From Plebeiibacterium marinum (GTDB taxonomy: Bacteria; Bacteroidota; Bacteroidia; Bacteroidales; Marinilabiliaceae): 64,000 nt of DNA. This document shows, one piece after another, positions 44,085-54,622 of this stretch; position 1 is the first letter of the stretch; each line of letters opens with the position of its first letter. Made by a program: the position numbers and the translations under genes. A model generated the notes under the pieces. That model had not been told where the DNA came from. It worked only from the letters and a program-made list of their open reading frames with translations, and did not search any database. The stretch covers positions 62,001 through 126,000 of the forward strand of contig NZ_JAPDPI010000003.1 in assembly GCF_026013615.1 (NCBI RefSeq), given 5' to 3'.

Positions 44085-46403
44085 CTATTTACTTAGTTCT
44101 TGAATATCCACAAGTGGCACCAATGCCTTATTAACCTTTTCCACTTCAATCTCCTTTTTAACTTTAAAGATTTCACTTAAACGAAAATCTACACTTGAAG
44201 CACCAATATTTACCTTATATTCTCCAGGTTCTGCTATCCACATTGACCTTTCTGTATCAAATGATGCCAAATCTTTCCCTTTCAAGGTAAAAGAAATTGT
44301 TTGTGATTCTCCCGGTTGGAGTAGTCTCGTTTTTGCAAACTTTCTTAATTCGGCTGAAGGTTTATCCAACTTACCGGAAGGTGCAGATAAATAGAGTTGA
44401 GCCACTTCTTTACCAGCCCTCTCGCCTATATTGGTAATAGTAAATTCCAAATCAATACTGTCCTTAAATTTGCTTTTGGAAAGGCTTAACCCACTATATT
44501 CAAAAGTAGTATATGACAAACCGTACCCAAACTCATAAGATGGCGTAACGTTAAATGAATTAAAGTAACGGTATCCCACATAAATTCCTTCTTCATAGAA
44601 CGCTTGATCTGGCTTTTCTACCGGTATTCCCGGAAAACTTTTAGCAGATGGAGTATCTTCATACTTTTCAGGAAAAGTAATCGTAAGTTTTCCTGAAGGA
44701 TTATCAGTTCCATTTATAATGTCAGCAACAGCATTACCTGCTTCTTGTCCCGGTTGCCAACATAATAATATTGCATCAGTATTATTCTTCCATGAAGTAG
44801 TTTCAATTACCCCTCCACTATTTATCAATACGATAAGCTTTTTACCTAAACGATGAAATGCATCACTAATTTGTCGAATATTCTCTTTTTCGATGTCAGA
44901 CAAATTAAAATCGTTATCAATTCTCCTGTCTGAATGTTCGCCAGCGTTTCGCCCAATGGTATAAATAGCCACATCTGTTACTGAGGCATACTTATCTACC
45001 AACTGTTCAAGTTCTAACTCCGGTATTAAACGGGTAACACCAAATGATGCCTTTTTTAATTTTGGATTTTCTACCAAGTCGTTTTCAATATGCGAGGTAT
45101 ATATGGCCTTAAGACTTTCATCAACAATAAAACCTCCTTTTTCTAGGCCTTCTGCAATAGAAACACTATAGGCTTCGTTAACATCTCCACTACCCGTACC
45201 TCCTATGTAAATATTATAAGATGTAACACCGAACAAAGCAACCTTAGTTTCCTTTTTTAAGGGCAAAGCTCCATTATTTTTTAGCATCACCATACTTTCA
45301 GCTGCAGCACTTCTTGCCAAGTCAGCATGTGCTTTTAAATCGGGCTTATTCGAAAACTTAAATTGCTTAAACGATGGAGTTTTAACAATTATATTTAGAA
45401 TACACTCGACATTTCTATCTAAATCTTCAACTTTTAAAGTTCCATTTTCAACCGCTTCCATTAATTGACTTTTCTGGCTACGCCCTCCGGGTTGCAGCAT
45501 GTTATTACCGGCCCACATTTGAGCAACCCTATTTTTGCCACCAAACCAGTCTGTTACTGTATAACCATCAAATCCCCAATCTTCTCTTAAAATCTTTATC
45601 AATAGGTCATCATTTTCTGATGCATATTTTCCGTTAACCTGATTATATGCAGTCATAACAGTCCATGGATTACTATTTTTTATAGCTATCTTAAAACCTT
45701 TAAGATAAATCTCGCGCAAAGCTCTTTCGCCAACTATTGCATCTACCTCCTGTCGGTTTGTTTCCTGATTATTGGCAACAAAATGCTTAATAGAAGTTCC
45801 TACACCATTTGATTGAATGCCATTAATCATTGCACTTCCTATATGCCCTGTAAGGTATGGATCCTCACTATAGTATTCATAGTTTCTACCGTTCAATGGA
45901 TTTCTTTGAATATTTACTCCCGGTGCCAATAAAATATCTACCCCATACTCAAGCACTTCATTCCCCATTGATGCTCCTACTTTTTGAACCAAATCTGTAT
46001 CCCAGGAAGAGGCTAATAGTGCACCTGTTGGCCATGCGGTGGCATAATAAGTTGCATCATCATTCTTTCTTTTAGGATCTATCCGAAGCCCGGCTGGCCC
46101 ATCAGCCAAAATTGTGGAAGGAATACCTAAACGAGGAATGGCATTTGTTCTCCCTGCTGCGCCGGGGACAGCACCACCGATTCGTCCAATTACAGCGGTA
46201 CTCCTCCGGTTACCCATCCCAGGCCCAACGACTATATCTATTTTTTCTTCCAAAGACATTGCTGCAACAACTTCTTTGATGTTCGTTGTATTTAATTGAG
46301 GTTGATAATTTACTTGCTCTTTCTGTCCAAGTGCCTTAAATGGTATTATTCCTAATAACAGTACAACAACAACTAACCACATATTAGTATTTAACCTATC
46401 CAT
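44085..46403 (-). CDS. GH3 beta-glycosidase (tandem copy 1)
   Basis: This 772-residue protein has a signal peptide (..PFKALGQ). GH3 elements: AVPGAAGRTNAIPRLGIPSTILADGPAGLRI, ANNQETNR, nucleophile Asp285 in GYTVTDW, sandwich domain with IGRNAGEHSDRR, and a fibronectin-III-like domain (ITNIGERAGKEVAQLYL). It is a paralogue of the next gene upstream (779 residues). The two are almost identical over the last ~120 residues, including a 50-nt identical DNA stretch. Specificity among beta-glucosidase, beta-xylosidase and similar cannot be read. It is 60 nt behind its twin and 37 nt before GH78. Confidence 0.92.
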   Translation of the reverse strand: MDRLNTNMWLVVVVLLLGIIPFKALGQKEQVNYQPQLNTTNIKEVVAAMSLEEKIDIVVGPGMGNRRSTAVIGRIGGAVPGAAGRTNAIPRLGIPSTILADGPAGLRIDPKRKNDDATYYATAWPTGALLASSWDTDLVQKVGASMGNEVLEYGVDILLAPGVNIQRNPLNGRNYEYYSEDPYLTGHIGSAMINGIQSNGVGTSIKHFVANNQETNRQEVDAIVGERALREIYLKGFKIAIKNSNPWTVMTAYNQVNGKYASENDDLLIKILREDWGFDGYTVTDWFGGKNRVAQMWAGNNMLQPGGRSQKSQLMEAVENGTLKVEDLDRNVECILNIIVKTPSFKQFKFSNKPDLKAHADLARSAAAESMVMLKNNGALPLKKETKVALFGVTSYNIYIGGTGSGDVNEAYSVSIAEGLEKGGFIVDESLKAIYTSHIENDLVENPKLKKASFGVTRLIPELELEQLVDKYASVTDVAIYTIGRNAGEHSDRRIDNDFNLSDIEKENIRQISDAFHRLGKKLIVLINSGGVIETTSWKNNTDAILLCWQPGQEAGNAVADIINGTDNPSGKLTITFPEKYEDTPSAKSFPGIPVEKPDQAFYEEGIYVGYRYFNSFNVTPSYEFGYGLSYTTFEYSGLSLSKSKFKDSIDLEFTITNIGERAGKEVAQLYLSAPSGKLDKPSAELRKFAKTRLLQPGESQTISFTLKGKDLASFDTERSMWIAEPGEYKVNIGASSVDFRLSEIFKVKKEIEVEKVNKALVPLVDIQELSK

Positions 46404-46463
46404 AGTTCTTATATTTTATTTGCATTTCCCTTATTCAACAAACAGAACATTTTATAATTCTCA

Positions 46464-48803
46464 TTAACGAGTCAACTCTTCAATTTCAATTAGAGGCTCT
46501 AAAACTTTATTCACCTTCTCCACTTCAATCTCCTTTTTAACTTTAAAGATTTCACTTAAACGAAAATCCATACTTGAGGCACCAATATTTACTTTATATT
46601 CACCAGATTCTGCTATCCATTGTGAATTCTGAGAATCAAATGATGCCAAATCCATTTTATTCAAGGTAAACTTGACAATCTGTTTCTCTCCCGGTTGAAG
46701 TAGTCTCGTTTTTGCAAACTTTCTTAATTCTTCTGAAGGTTTATCCAATTTCCCGGAAGGTGTGGATAAATAGAGTTGAGCCACCTCTCTACCGGCTTTC
46801 TCACCGATATTGGTGATCGTAAATTCCAAATCAATACTGTCTTTGAATTTACTTTTAGAAAGCTTCAATGCACTATATTCAAAATTAGTATAGGATAATC
46901 CATAACCGAACTCATAAGATGGCTTAACATTAAATGAATTAAAGTAACGATATCCCACATAAATTCCTTCCTCGTGTATCACCTGTTTTGGTCTGCGAGC
47001 CGGAGTTCCCGGAAAGTTCTTTGATGATGCCACATCTTCATATTTCACGGGAAATGTAACTGGTAACTTTCCTGATGGATTAACTTTGCCGCTGATTACG
47101 TTAGCTATGGCATTTCCACCTTCCTGCCCGGGTTGCCATACCATTAAAATAGCATCTGGTAAATCTTTCCAAGAAGCCGTTTCAATAACTCCACCTACGT
47201 TCATTAAAAAGATCACCTTTTTTCCTTGTTGATGGAATATATTAGTAATATTCTTCAGTTGGGACAATTCTGCCTCAGTCAACTTATAATCTCCTTCCAG
47301 TTCACGATCGGCTGCTTCGCCTGAATTACGGCCAATAGATACTATAGCCACATCAGTTTCAAGAGCACATTTCTCTATTAACTCTTTTGGAGCTATAAAC
47401 TCAGGCCTTAAACGAACTTTACCAAATGAGTTTTTGGCAGGAAACGCGATACGGTCATTTTCGATATAAGTATCGTATTCTGCCTTCAATTCCTGATGTA
47501 CAGTAAAACCAGAATTAACCAAACCTTCATATATAGAAATATTGTATGCAAAACTAACATCACTGCTCCCATTATTATTAATAAAGGTATCGTAAGATGT
47601 ATTGCCAAATAATGCTATTTTTTTCCCCTTTTGAAGAGGTAAGGTTTGTGTGTTGTTTTTTAATAAAACAATACTTTCTTCAGCAGCCCTTTTACAAAGT
47701 TTAGCATGTGCTTCCAAGTCAGGATTATCATCATTTTTATAACCATTAAAACGAAGCGTTTTTGTTATCCCTTTTAATATTCGTTCTACATTCTGGTTTA
47801 AAATTTCCTCATCAAGCTCACCTGATTTTACAGCTTCTACAACTTCTGCTTTTTGCTTTTCAAAACCTGGTTCAATCAGGTCGTTACCGGCTTTCAGTTG
47901 AGCAATAATATCTTTCCCTGCACGCCAGTCGGTCATAACGAAACCATTATATCCCCAATCTTCACGTAATATTTTTGTGTTTAAATCGTAACTTTCCGGT
48001 GTATATACACCATTTACTTTATTGTAAGCTGTCATAACTGCCCATGGGTTAGATTCCTTAATGGCAATTCTAAAAGTCTTGAGGTAAATTTCTCTCAATG
48101 CCCTTTCGCTTATAACTGCATCAACCTTTCTTCGGTTGGTTTCCTGGTTATTTGCCACAAAATGCTTTACGGTAGCACCAACACCTGTTGATTGAATACC
48201 ATGCACCATGGAAGCCGCAAGTTTCCCTGATAAATATGGATCCTCGGAATAGTACTCTCCATTACGTCCATTAAGTGGATTACGGATGATGTTAAAAGCC
48301 GGAGCTAAAGCAACATCAACTCCATAATGTTTAAACTCGCTACCCAATGCAGTTCCCACTTCCTGCATAAGGTTAACATCCCACGACGAAGCCATCATAG
48401 TTGGCACAGGAAATGAAGTCCCGTAATAGGTTTTTGTACTGTCATTGTTGCGTATGGGGTGAATACGTACCCCGGTAGGACCATCAGCCAATATGGTTAT
48501 CGGAATTCCCAAGTGAGGGATACTGTTGATTGATCCGGCAGCTCCGGGAACAATGCCGTCCATTTCACCAATCATACCATTTTCAAATTCTTCACCAACC
48601 ATTCTCCCACCTCCGATAACGATAGATGCTTTTTCTTCAAGGGTCATTGAAGCAATTACTTCTATTACGTTATACTCACTTAATTGGGGTGTGCTATTTT
48701 TAGATACTTCTTGTGCCCTTACTGCAAATAAAAATGTTCCTATAATAATATTTGCAATCAAAAAACAAACTTTCTTTCCTTTATAATTCTTATATCTATT
48801 CAT
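46464..48803 (-). CDS. GH3 beta-glycosidase (tandem copy 2)
   Basis: This 779-residue exported protein (..FAVRAQ) has the GH3 layout IVPGAAGSINSIPHLGIPITILADGPTGVRI, VKHFVANNQETNR, nucleophile Asp292 in GFVMTDWRAGKD, sandwich domain SIGRNSGEAADRE, and a fibronectin-III-like domain. The N-terminal domain differs from copy 1 much more than the C-terminal domain does, so the active sites have probably diverged in specificity. The stop of GH43 lies 7 nt upstream of its start, so translation may be coupled. Confidence 0.92.
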   Translation of the reverse strand: MNRYKNYKGKKVCFLIANIIIGTFLFAVRAQEVSKNSTPQLSEYNVIEVIASMTLEEKASIVIGGGRMVGEEFENGMIGEMDGIVPGAAGSINSIPHLGIPITILADGPTGVRIHPIRNNDSTKTYYGTSFPVPTMMASSWDVNLMQEVGTALGSEFKHYGVDVALAPAFNIIRNPLNGRNGEYYSEDPYLSGKLAASMVHGIQSTGVGATVKHFVANNQETNRRKVDAVISERALREIYLKTFRIAIKESNPWAVMTAYNKVNGVYTPESYDLNTKILREDWGYNGFVMTDWRAGKDIIAQLKAGNDLIEPGFEKQKAEVVEAVKSGELDEEILNQNVERILKGITKTLRFNGYKNDDNPDLEAHAKLCKRAAEESIVLLKNNTQTLPLQKGKKIALFGNTSYDTFINNNGSSDVSFAYNISIYEGLVNSGFTVHQELKAEYDTYIENDRIAFPAKNSFGKVRLRPEFIAPKELIEKCALETDVAIVSIGRNSGEAADRELEGDYKLTEAELSQLKNITNIFHQQGKKVIFLMNVGGVIETASWKDLPDAILMVWQPGQEGGNAIANVISGKVNPSGKLPVTFPVKYEDVASSKNFPGTPARRPKQVIHEEGIYVGYRYFNSFNVKPSYEFGYGLSYTNFEYSALKLSKSKFKDSIDLEFTITNIGEKAGREVAQLYLSTPSGKLDKPSEELRKFAKTRLLQPGEKQIVKFTLNKMDLASFDSQNSQWIAESGEYKVNIGASSMDFRLSEIFKVKKEIEVEKVNKVLEPLIEIEELTR

Positions 48804-48810
48804 GGTGTTA

Positions 48811-50703
48811 CTATTTTTGTTTAATACATTTTACACTTATGACAACCTCCTCATCCGGCATGACAAAATTGAAATTTTGTGGAGCATATTGCGACTTATT
48901 ATTTGGATTAACCAGAACATCTTTTCTACCATTTGTAGTACTTACTTTAACATTACTGTATTGATACCCTTCGTCTGGTTCAATTACTACTTTTACTGAT
49001 TCTCCCAACCTTGCTTTTGTTGGTATAACTGACACCTGTGCGTATTTATTGGTATTTTTTATTACAATAGAATGCAATGGATTTGGAGTAGGATCATTTC
49101 CTTTTGCAAACTCATATTCTTTTATCCTGCATATTTCCATACCTTCAACACATCCATTGAACGACATCATAACGCCAAGTTTTCCTTTTAATCCTCCTAT
49201 ATGGTTTAATGATTGATTATGATCTAAATCTTCAACTTGTAAACTAATTTCATGATAATTACCATCTGCACTTACATAGTTAGAAAGTTTAAATGATCCT
49301 AGCTTTATTCTTTTAGTTTCATCATTAAAATCAACTTCAGGAACTACCCATAATGTAAGAGATGCTTCTGGTGAAATAAGCTTTAGATTAAGCCTAAGGT
49401 TTAAATGATCCTTATCTTGTATCTTTTTATCACCAAAATTCAAATATTTAATTCCAACAGAATCATTTTCACTTTGTATTCCAATCAAAGGATTTAAACC
49501 ATCACTACACCTTTGTGAACCTGCAATTTTTATTCTGGCTGTTTTGTAACAAATTGTATTAGCATTATATCGACGAAAAGCATTAAGACCATTTGTAAAT
49601 ATTCCCTGAGAAGTCATTTCAACTTGAGAGATAATAACTTTATCTCCCTCAATTTTAAGGTCTATAGGTTCAATCATTGCTTGACGATTATAAGAATTAT
49701 CGGTTTTCCTATGATATATCACATACCACTGATCCTTAACCTTGACAATACTGCCATGATTATTACCAAATTCCCAACCATTTCTATTATTAACAATTGT
49801 TCCTCCATAATTCCATGGACCTTCTGGACTCTTACTGTAACAATAAACCAAACTGCTATGATTTTCATTTGGTGAAAAGATAAATACATATTTTCCAGTT
49901 GCAACCTTTTTAATTGATGATGCCTCAAATAAAGTATACTTTCCATTTAGGCTAGGATTATTCAATGTTTTATAAGGAGAAGCTTGCCATACGTGGCGAG
50001 TTTGCCTATTAACCATTGATTTCCCTGTATAAGGATGTATTATGCTATGCATATCCTTTACATTAATTTTTGTCCATCGATCTCCATAACAATTACCCCA
50101 ATAAGCATAAACATCTATATTTCCATTGGAATGTTCATCAACTAATATAGAAGGATCAAATGTTCCGTCTTCTGTTGCGGAAGGCCAATCACAGATTATT
50201 GGATTTGTAAATGGCCCGATTGGACTTTCGCTCTCTGCTACAATACAAGCAGGACCATAATCAGCATATCCAGGTATAAAATCTTCATCATCAGAAGCTG
50301 GACCTTGAATTCCATCCATTCTGTATCGTTTCAGCATGAAAGTATATAGATAATATTTTCTTGTCTGTGGATTATATACACAATCAGGTGCACCCAAATT
50401 AGCACCTTCAATTTTTCCATATCCAATATCTTTGATTTGCTGAATATTGAATATTTCCCCATGGTTAGTCCACTTGGTTAGATCATCAACCGGGGCAGAC
50501 CAAACATCGTGTCCATAACCACAGTAATCAGTAACTATTTCGTCTCGAGAGCCATATACAAACAACCGTTCTTCACCTTTATAAGTGAAGACATGAGGTT
50601 CGCCATCAGGAATAAATGCAGTTGGTGGTAAAAAGGGATTTTGCCCCGTTGCAACAATTGCGATTAGGTTAAAAAACAGAACATATAAGCTAATTAATTT
50701 CAT
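48811..50703 (-). CDS. GH43 glycosidase with C-terminal beta domains
   Basis: This 630-residue exported protein begins its five-bladed propeller soon after the signal (..IAIVATGQ). Expected catalytic acids are Asp33 in FIPDGEPH, Asp183 in TFDPSILVDE and Glu260 in YTLFEASSI. GH43 enzymes act on terminal or internal arabinose, xylose or galactose. After the propeller (to about 345) come a beta-sandwich (about 375-540, LNLRLNLKLISPEASLTLWV) and a short terminal beta module (about 545-630, VSVIPTKARLGESVKVVIEPDEGYQY). The GH43 subfamily is unclear. It lies between DUF1593 and the tandem GH3 in one operon. Confidence 0.88.
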   Translation of the reverse strand: MKLISLYVLFFNLIAIVATGQNPFLPPTAFIPDGEPHVFTYKGEERLFVYGSRDEIVTDYCGYGHDVWSAPVDDLTKWTNHGEIFNIQQIKDIGYGKIEGANLGAPDCVYNPQTRKYYLYTFMLKRYRMDGIQGPASDDEDFIPGYADYGPACIVAESESPIGPFTNPIICDWPSATEDGTFDPSILVDEHSNGNIDVYAYWGNCYGDRWTKINVKDMHSIIHPYTGKSMVNRQTRHVWQASPYKTLNNPSLNGKYTLFEASSIKKVATGKYVFIFSPNENHSSLVYCYSKSPEGPWNYGGTIVNNRNGWEFGNNHGSIVKVKDQWYVIYHRKTDNSYNRQAMIEPIDLKIEGDKVIISQVEMTSQGIFTNGLNAFRRYNANTICYKTARIKIAGSQRCSDGLNPLIGIQSENDSVGIKYLNFGDKKIQDKDHLNLRLNLKLISPEASLTLWVVPEVDFNDETKRIKLGSFKLSNYVSADGNYHEISLQVEDLDHNQSLNHIGGLKGKLGVMMSFNGCVEGMEICRIKEYEFAKGNDPTPNPLHSIVIKNTNKYAQVSVIPTKARLGESVKVVIEPDEGYQYSNVKVSTTNGRKDVLVNPNNKSQYAPQNFNFVMPDEEVVISVKCIKQK

Positions 50704-50732
50704 TTTCTTTGATTTATGATTGTATGAAAACG

Positions 50733-52190
50733 TTATTCAACTTTAATTACAATGCGCCGGTATCGGGTAAGTGCCGGATAGCCGTAATCGGTACAGGCCA
50801 AAATAAGATGCAAGACGCCTGTCTCCCCCTCGGGAAGCGTAACAACTGCTTTTTCCCATTCCGGAGTTTTACTAGCATACCCGTCTTGCTGGGTTGAACT
50901 CTTCTTTTCATGTGTAACTTGTACACCTTTTACCGTCGACACTTCGTCATATACAAACCAGTGGTAGAAAAGTAGATCGCCATCCGGATCTCTGGATAAG
51001 CCCGCATCAAACACCATTTTTTCTCCTGCTTTTTCTGTACAATAGATGGGGGCTAATGTTGAATCTCCATTGACCACAACTTGCGGGGGATGATTTGCCT
51101 TTTCAAAATCTTTCACACACCAATCCATACGTGCCTGAAAATCATTTTGAAATTCAGGAGCCCAACGATCAATCTTTGAATGCTCTTCCGCTTCTAACCG
51201 TTCAAATGTATTAGCATCTTTAAATGATTTTTCTAATGTCAGATCCACCCACATATTAGGGTCATCAATATCGGGCTTCATACGTCCACCCCAGCCACCC
51301 CAATCCGGGTGTTCCATAAAACTCAAGCCATTAGGTATTAAGCCAAGATATGTCTCTGTATCACCCTCACCAATACCGGGGTCACGAATTGGATACAATT
51401 CCCCTAATGCTCCATGCTCTTTACGCACATGGGTTTCAAGCCAACTCACACTCCTTAAATAAGGGTTTGCATTATATATAATACCTGCTGTTGAATTGAT
51501 ATAAAACAAGTCTGGAAAATTATCACGAATCCATTGGCCACCTAAATCCTGATGTCCCCATGCATAAACACGCAATTTAGCAATTGCCTTGGCAAGCTCT
51601 TTCTTAGAGCGATCTTTTCGAATTCGCCAAAGTGCTTGTGCTAAATCCATAGGGCCTCCCCATACGCAAATCCACAGCGGACGATCATCATCTTTATCTA
51701 TTGACTGAATAATCAGATTTGAAGCCTCAGTATCTTTATTTTTACCTATGGTTTCTTCAATTGGCCAACCATTTGCATTAGAAGAGCTACCTGGTTTTCG
51801 CCCGGTCAACATTCCTTTTTTTATGATACTTAATAAATATTCCTCCGATGGATATTCTTTTGAATGCAGCCTAAGATTTGGCAGAACTTTTCCATAAGCC
51901 CTAACCCTGTTTTCAATTTCGATAGGTGAAGGTTCACCAGTTTCATTCGATTTTCGTCTAATACAAGCTGATGAAGCAATTAACCCTTCAATATCAAATT
52001 CATTAGCATATAGTAAAAATCTAACCAAAGATTGTTTATCATCAGGATCTCCTGAACTGCTGCTGATATCGGTTAACACTATGACGCGAGGCTTTTCATT
52101 TTTCCCAAACACATGATATGCTTGGGCAGCCCCAACGCTGGCAGAAAATAATATTGCACAAAAACATATTAGAAAAGCTAAACACCTCAT
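50733..52190 (-). CDS. DUF1593 (nucleoside-hydrolase-like fold) exported protein
   Basis: This 485-residue protein has a signal peptide (..SASVGAAQA) and the DUF1593 signature. An N-terminal RVIVLTDISSSSGDPDDKQSLVRFLLYANEFDIEGLIA has an Asp cluster (Asp41, 48, 50, 51) like the calcium-binding site of inosine-uridine nucleoside hydrolases. WGGPMDLAQALWRI and WGHQDLGGQWIRDNFPDLFYI follow. A C-terminal beta domain (about 370-485) ends the protein. Some members are annotated as cellulose-binding, but their activity is not established to my knowledge. Its place inside an operon of GH78, GH43 and GH3 genes suggests hydrolysis of an N- or O-ribosyl-like or other glycosidic bond. This is inference. 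Confidence 0.88.
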   Translation of the reverse strand: MRCLAFLICFCAILFSASVGAAQAYHVFGKNEKPRVIVLTDISSSSGDPDDKQSLVRFLLYANEFDIEGLIASSACIRRKSNETGEPSPIEIENRVRAYGKVLPNLRLHSKEYPSEEYLLSIIKKGMLTGRKPGSSSNANGWPIEETIGKNKDTEASNLIIQSIDKDDDRPLWICVWGGPMDLAQALWRIRKDRSKKELAKAIAKLRVYAWGHQDLGGQWIRDNFPDLFYINSTAGIIYNANPYLRSVSWLETHVRKEHGALGELYPIRDPGIGEGDTETYLGLIPNGLSFMEHPDWGGWGGRMKPDIDDPNMWVDLTLEKSFKDANTFERLEAEEHSKIDRWAPEFQNDFQARMDWCVKDFEKANHPPQVVVNGDSTLAPIYCTEKAGEKMVFDAGLSRDPDGDLLFYHWFVYDEVSTVKGVQVTHEKKSSTQQDGYASKTPEWEKAVVTLPEGETGVLHLILACTDYGYPALTRYRRIVIKVE

Positions 52191-52200
52191 GATTGCTCGT

Positions 52201-54579
52201 TTAAAGTTTTAAAATATTGTCACCGCCTTTTAACTCATATTCCTTACCGTTCCATATAATGCGACCTGTTGTACCAATCGGCAATACAACGCTGGCTTTC
52301 AACTTATTTTTAATGACAGTATAATGAACTTTGATTTTCCCTTTAGGGTGAGGCATTTCTCCACCAATTTCTCTGATATCTCCAAGGTGAGGTTCTATTT
52401 TGATCTTTGCAAACTCTGGGGCATCGCTATCTATTCCTAAAACAGTTCTAAAAAATTCAATATTTGGACTCGCTCCCCAAGCATGACAATCGGAACGACT
52501 GTCATTTAAATCAGAGATTTCGGCCCATGTAGTTAGTCCCCAGTCAATATTATCATTCCAAACATCTAACCAATTCAAATAATCATTTCCTAACCCTGCC
52601 TTAATTAATGCCTGATGCAGATAATATTTAAAGTACACTGAAGCTTTAGCTAATGTTTTGTCTGTAAGTATTTTTTGTGCAATATTTGTTGCTTCTTCGC
52701 CATCAACTACTTCTGTGATTATTGCAAGAATATTTGCATGTTGTGAAAAACCATCTTTTTCATATCGATCGGCAAACAAACCTTTCTCTTTATCCCAATA
52801 CTTGTGCCTAATTGTGTTTTTTAGAGCCTCTATTTCCTTTTTATAAAGCGCAACATAAGCTTTCATACCCACATTCTCTTCCAATTCGGACATCATTTCA
52901 TAGGCATATAATAACTGCAAATCAAGAATTGAAGAACATCCGTCATCTCCTAATTTACATTCACCTGTGGAATTCCATCCTTGTGCATTCACCCAATCAG
53001 TAAAAAGCCAACCAGAAAGGTTTTTAACAGATCCATCTAATTGCTGATGCTGTTTGTAATAATGTAGAATTTGTCTTGCTCCCGGCAACTTATCTTGCAC
53101 AAACTTTAACTCAGGTCTATACATCATATAATCATGCAACATCCCAATGTAATAAACTGAGAAAGGAGAGATTAACATATCTTCATTTGCAGGATACCGG
53201 CTTAAAGTTAATCCCTCTGGTATTCTGGATTGATCTAATAAATTAATTGCTCTTTTAAACAATCTGTCATCACCGCTATTATAAACAGAAATTAAAGCTT
53301 GAATACGAGTATCTCCTATGTACTGTAATTGCTCATAGTAAGGACAATCAAAATAAGTATCGAATGCACACAATCTGGCAGTCCTCCACCCTATATTTTC
53401 AATTTGTAATAGTTCGTAATCAGAAGTTTCTAATTTAGATCTTTTTTCAAAAGGGTAACCAGTAAAAGTTCCATAAACATCTTCAATAATCAATGGATCA
53501 TCTTTTGTTTCTATCTCAATTTGAATGTAACGGTAAGTCCTCCAAAACAGCGTCGAAAACATCTGGTTAATTGTTCCATCAGAATGAATTTTATCTTCTC
53601 TTCCAATAAATTGTTTCCCCTCTACAATATTTCTATTTCCCTTATATAATGGAAAATCATCATATAGAGTTTCTGCATAACATATTGAAATATTGGCACC
53701 TTTACCCTGACTAAATTCTAAATTTAAATAAGCATTTGTCAGATAAGTCTGATCCAAAATAAACTTTCCTTTAGTATTCTTGGGAATAGTGAAGGGACTC
53801 CTTTCATCTGGAAATTTTTCAGGAATATTAAAACCATCAACTTTCCTTAACTTCTTTAGTCTTTCGTTTTTCAATTCCATAGCAGGTAGGTAAGATGGCA
53901 TTAAATTCCAACCATTAATCACTCCATATCTATCATCATTTCCTTTACCTATTTTTTCTGGTACAACCCAATCTGTTTCATCACAAGAAAATTTGTTAAA
54001 GTCTCTAATTGACTTCTCCATATCTACTTTTTCTCCGGGTCCGGTTCTATACGACGTTGTTGGCAAATTTATTTTAATTGGTGAATACCCTTTGTCTTGA
54101 ATGCACAACCATGAAGAACCTGTATTTAAACTCCTTGCTACACTTACTCCACTTTGTAAAATAAAACCCGTCTCGTTTGATATATTTGCAGTTGGGCGAT
54201 ATTCTCCATCATTCCACACAACAGCAGCAATTATATTATTGCCTTTAATTAAATATGGAACAATATCAATAATCTCAAAATTCCAATGTCTCTTATCTCC
54301 TCGTGCAGGTCCAACAGAAACTAACTTTTCATTTACGTAAAGTTTATAACGATTATCTCCAGAAACATATATAGGGCACTCTTTAGGTATTGAATTAAAT
54401 TCAACCTTTTTACGAAAATAATATACCCCATATCCATTTGGTTCAGTACCTGGCACTTTAATCCAGTTAGCTTTCCATTTATTATATAAAAAAGCAGAAT
54501 CTAACATCTGTGCCTGAGATTTAAAAGTAAAACTCATTAATACCACAACGACTACAAAAAAAGTTTTTAAGGTTCTCAT
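52201..54579 (-). CDS. GH78-like alpha-L-rhamnosidase (copy 2)
   Basis: This 792-residue exported protein (..FKSQAQ) is a paralogue of the GH78-like protein at 41.7-44.0 kb over its whole length. It has NWIKVPGTEPNGYGVYYFRKK, RYKLYVNEKLVSVGPARGD, YFDCPYYEQLQYIGDTRIQA with the expected acidic residue, FTDWVNAQGW, DCHAWGASPNIEFFRTVLGI and the closing beta domain TTGRIIWNGKEYEL. Presence of two copies in one operon suggests either two rhamnose linkages or dosage. It lies 10 nt upstream of DUF1593 and 43 nt behind GH43. Confidence 0.85.
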   Translation of the reverse strand: MRTLKTFFVVVVVLMSFTFKSQAQMLDSAFLYNKWKANWIKVPGTEPNGYGVYYFRKKVEFNSIPKECPIYVSGDNRYKLYVNEKLVSVGPARGDKRHWNFEIIDIVPYLIKGNNIIAAVVWNDGEYRPTANISNETGFILQSGVSVARSLNTGSSWLCIQDKGYSPIKINLPTTSYRTGPGEKVDMEKSIRDFNKFSCDETDWVVPEKIGKGNDDRYGVINGWNLMPSYLPAMELKNERLKKLRKVDGFNIPEKFPDERSPFTIPKNTKGKFILDQTYLTNAYLNLEFSQGKGANISICYAETLYDDFPLYKGNRNIVEGKQFIGREDKIHSDGTINQMFSTLFWRTYRYIQIEIETKDDPLIIEDVYGTFTGYPFEKRSKLETSDYELLQIENIGWRTARLCAFDTYFDCPYYEQLQYIGDTRIQALISVYNSGDDRLFKRAINLLDQSRIPEGLTLSRYPANEDMLISPFSVYYIGMLHDYMMYRPELKFVQDKLPGARQILHYYKQHQQLDGSVKNLSGWLFTDWVNAQGWNSTGECKLGDDGCSSILDLQLLYAYEMMSELEENVGMKAYVALYKKEIEALKNTIRHKYWDKEKGLFADRYEKDGFSQHANILAIITEVVDGEEATNIAQKILTDKTLAKASVYFKYYLHQALIKAGLGNDYLNWLDVWNDNIDWGLTTWAEISDLNDSRSDCHAWGASPNIEFFRTVLGIDSDAPEFAKIKIEPHLGDIREIGGEMPHPKGKIKVHYTVIKNKLKASVVLPIGTTGRIIWNGKEYELKGGDNILKL

Positions 54580-54622
54580 ATCTAAAAATTACATCAAACT
54601 ATATAGAAACTAAAAAAGACTT

